Assembly: GCA_014763515.1 (NCBI GenBank)
Contig: JACXVH010000033.1
Location: 1 to 15,288 of the forward strand
Origin: Flavobacteriaceae bacterium
GTDB taxonomy: Bacteria > Bacteroidota > Bacteroidia > Flavobacteriales > Flavobacteriaceae
Reading direction: 5' to 3'
DNA length: 15,288 nt
Shown here: one piece after another, positions 13,603 through 15,288 of the stretch
How positions within the stretch are numbered: the stretch's first letter is position 1
Layout of the letters: every line of letters starts with the position of its first letter
Notes under the pieces: model-generated
Seen by the model: the letters and a program-made list of their open reading frames with translations, nothing else
The model's database searches: none
Told to the model about the DNA's origin: nothing
Program-made: the position numbers and the translations under genes

Positions 13603-14778
13603 TTAATTTGGAAATGGATTGCTCCATTTTTCATTGGTATAAACATCGTTGCCTTTCAATGTTCTGAGGAAGGCAATAACTGCATTAATTTCTGTTGCAG
13701 TTAAATTTAGTTGTTGTGGATTTCCGCTGGGTGTCAAGCGTGGGTCTATATTATTATTTCCTGGTGCAATTACAATGGTATTATAGTGTCCAATTGCTTG
13801 TTGAAGGGTGTTAAAATTTCCATTATGCATGAAAGGACCATTTGCAATTCCTTGTGGATTTTCTAAATCTCTCAAACTAGGCGATTTAGTGTTTGTTAAG
13901 TCAACAATTCCTGTACTTCCGATTACACCTACAACGCCATTATTTAGAGAATTTGGATCAATATCAAATTCAGGAGCTCTATGACAACCCGCACAACCTA
14001 ATCCACCACCTGTTCTAGAACCATTTGCATTGAATTGTGGAGGTGCTAAAAATAATTGTTTTCCTTGATTTTCTTCAGCAGTAAAATTTGTAAATGGCGC
14101 AGCGTCATTTGGTGCCGAAACTCTTCCAGTATCATATTTGGAATCAAAAGACTGAATGCTTCTAATAAATTGTGCCAATGCAGTTTGAATTTTTGATTCT
14201 GATATTTCATTACTACCATAAGCATATTCAAATAACTCATTGTAGTAGTCAATTGCTTCTAACTTAATAAGTAAATCATCAAATGTTGGATCTCCATTTT
14301 CACCACTAAATCCCATTTCTCCATGATCTTTTATCGGCATAGTAGTTTGCGTTTCTAATGTACTAGCTCTTTCGTCCCAAAAATATTTCATCTCGGAAGA
14401 AAATCGGTTATTAACTAATCGCATAGAATGTCTACCAGTCGAACCATTAACACCTAAACTTGCTTGTGATGTATCGCTAAACGCAAACTCCTGTTTATGA
14501 CAACTTGCACATGAAATTGTATTATTTGAAGATAAATTTTTATCATAAAAAAGAACTCTTCCCAGTGTTGCTACTTTATCATTAATAGGATTATTAATTC
14601 CATTATCTTTTGTAATGTAATTTGGAACACTTTGATTTGCATAATTTAATGGATTTATAATAGGCAATGAATTTCCAAATGTAGCTTCAATAGCTTGATA
14701 TTCATCGTTTCCTATAGTATCGTTATTCTGACAAGAAAATAATACAAATACAAAAATTAATAGGCTAAATTTTCTCAT
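13603..14778 (-). CDS. Di-haem cytochrome c peroxidase / MauG-family lipoprotein
   Basis: A 391-residue exported di-haem protein. The N-terminus MRKFSLLIFVFVLFSC is a lipoprotein signal with lipobox Cys16, so the mature protein should be lipid-anchored in the periplasm or outer membrane. Two c-type haem sites are seen: CASCH (Cys90, Cys93, His94) and CAGCH (Cys262, Cys265, His266). NGPFMHNG near residues 313-320 is the family's C-terminal motif supplying a Met. Bacterial cytochrome c peroxidases reduce H2O2 with electrons from small cytochromes; MauG relatives oxidise other proteins or substrates. Sequence does not decide between them. Many Bacteroidota paralogues sit beside iron-uptake or surface-lipoprotein genes, but here it stands alone, convergent with sucD and divergent from fabG across 117 nt. 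No clear TAnnTTTG box was found upstream. Confidence 0.9.
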   Translation of the reverse strand: MRKFSLLIFVFVLFSCQNNDTIGNDEYQAIEATFGNSLPIINPLNYANQSVPNYITKDNGINNPINDKVATLGRVLFYDKNLSSNNTISCASCHKQEFAFSDTSQASLGVNGSTGRHSMRLVNNRFSSEMKYFWDERASTLETQTTMPIKDHGEMGFSGENGDPTFDDLLIKLEAIDYYNELFEYAYGSNEISESKIQTALAQFIRSIQSFDSKYDTGRVSAPNDAAPFTNFTAEENQGKQLFLAPPQFNANGSRTGGGLGCAGCHRAPEFDIDPNSLNNGVVGVIGSTGIVDLTNTKSPSLRDLENPQGIANGPFMHNGNFNTLQQAIGHYNTIVIAPGNNNIDPRLTPSGNPQQLNLTATEINAVIAFLRTLKGNDVYTNEKWSNPFPN

Positions 14779-14861
14779 AATTTTGTTGTTAGTTATTCAT
14801 TAGGACTTTCTTTTTTAGAAAAGGTTTAATTATGGGCTTAATTTTTCATAAAGTAAATTCA

Positions 14862-14869
14862 TATATTTG
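14862..14869 (+). promoter_or_regulatory. -7 box (TATATTTG) for fabG
   Basis: TATATTTG followed by C matches TAnnTTTG exactly, 26 nt before the fabG ATG. No TTG lies at the usual distance upstream, so only the -7 half is well supported. Confidence 0.55.
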
Positions 14870-14895
14870 CTTAACAATAACAAACGAATCATAAA

Positions 14896-15288
14896 ATGAA
14901 ATTATTAGAAGGTAAAGTTGCTATTATTACTGGTGCTAGTAGAGGTATAGGTAAAGGCATAGCTGAAATATTTGCAAAAAACGGTGCAAATGTTGCATTT
15001 ACGTATAGTTCTTCTGCTTCTTCAGCTGAAGAATTAGAAAAAGAATTAACTGCTTTAGGAGTAAAAGCAAAAGGTTATAAATCAAATGCAGCTGATTTCA
15101 ACGAAGCTGAAAAATTAGTTAATGATGTTTTAGTCGATTTTGGAACTGTTGATGTTTTAATTAACAATGCAGGAATTACAAAAGATAACTTATTAATGAG
15201 AATGTCTGAAGAAGATTTTGATGCTGTAATCGACATCAATTTGAAATCGGTTTTCAATATGACAAAAGCGGTTCAAAAAACAATGTTA
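14896..15288 (+). CDS. fabG: 3-oxoacyl-ACP reductase FabG (N-terminal part, runs off the window)
   Basis: The first 131 codons of a short-chain dehydrogenase; the window ends in frame before the stop. FabG reduces 3-oxoacyl-ACP to 3-hydroxyacyl-ACP with NADPH in the fatty-acid cycle, feeding FabZ and the Lpx acyltransferases. The start MKLLEGKVAIITGASRGIGK carries the TGxxxGIG cofactor loop. INNAGITKDNLLMRMSEEDFD is the NNAG motif plus the FabG-typical segment that follows, and DINLKSVFNMTKAV holds the helix alpha-4 Asn. The catalytic Ser-Tyr-Lys residues lie beyond the window edge. The segment after NNAG is close to FabG and unlike most other short-chain dehydrogenases, so the assignment is good though not certain. 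It diverges from the peroxidase gene. Confidence 0.88.
   Translation, partial: MKLLEGKVAIITGASRGIGKGIAEIFAKNGANVAFTYSSSASSAEELEKELTALGVKAKGYKSNAADFNEAEKLVNDVLVDFGTVDVLINNAGITKDNLLMRMSEEDFDAVIDINLKSVFNMTKAVQKTML

Noticed and set aside
14046..14252. Minus-strand reading frame inside the cytochrome c peroxidase gene
   Set aside because: Alternate frame of a real gene; low-complexity, no recognisable family.
1..15288. CRISPR array, insertion sequence, prophage or defence system
   Set aside because: No regularly spaced repeats, no transposase or integrase, no phage or nuclease genes; gene content is core metabolism, envelope and translation.

Overview
The window is a stretch of chromosome from a low-GC member of the Bacteroidota, most likely a Flavobacterium or close relative in the Flavobacteriaceae. 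Evidence for this: a PorX-type response regulator fused to a PglZ domain, an LpxC-FabZ fusion protein, tRNA genes without encoded CCA, A-rich leaders with weak Shine-Dalgarno sequences, and several promoters of the Bacteroidota type (TTG, about 20 nt, TAnnTTTG). Nothing here looks like a prophage, transposon, CRISPR array, defence island or biosynthetic cluster. I did not find a convincing undescribed multi-gene system. The notable points are damaged or altered members of core genes and unusual intergenic structures.

Layout. A thiolase (130-1308, minus) is followed by a tRNA-Ser, tRNA-Pro, tRNA-Arg cluster on the plus strand (1526-1803). This meets a tRNA-Val on the minus strand (1920-1994) across three back-to-back hairpins, the middle one a perfect 28-bp stem. 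Next, on the minus strand, come a small membrane-anchored protein (2092-2478), an intergenic repeat-like block, an alanine dehydrogenase-like protein (2614-3810), TsaE (3946-4359) and PorX (4368-5921). porX diverges from a long plus-strand run: HD-domain phosphohydrolase, lpxD, lpxC-fabZ, lpxA, efp, a second lpxD-like gene, an NTF2-like protein and sucD (6103-13551). A shared terminator separates sucD from a convergent di-haem cytochrome c peroxidase-like lipoprotein (13603-14778, minus). The window ends inside fabG (14896 onward).

How the genes work together. lpxA, lpxC and lpxD supply the first steps of lipid A synthesis. FabZ, and the FabG at the right edge, belong to the type II fatty-acid cycle that provides the 3-hydroxyacyl-ACP donors. 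PorX is the response regulator linked to the type IX secretion system. EF-P and TsaE serve translation, by relieving stalls at polyproline and by making the tRNA t6A modification. The thiolase, sucD and the alanine dehydrogenase-like gene are central metabolism.

Oddities. (1) sucD is broken by a deletion of about 50 nt that shifts the frame at an ATTAC microhomology and removes the conserved GPNCPG segment. (2) EF-P loses its conserved C-terminal end, replaced by RQYFSSHFYFF. These two lesions lie 1.8 kb apart in core genes, so assembly or sequencing error must be excluded first. (3) The alanine dehydrogenase-like protein has Gln where canonical enzymes have the catalytic His. (4) The second LpxD keeps the catalytic His but lacks the second conserved active-site His. 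(5) AT-rich repeat mosaics occupy several gaps, and one contributes the stop codon of tsaE.
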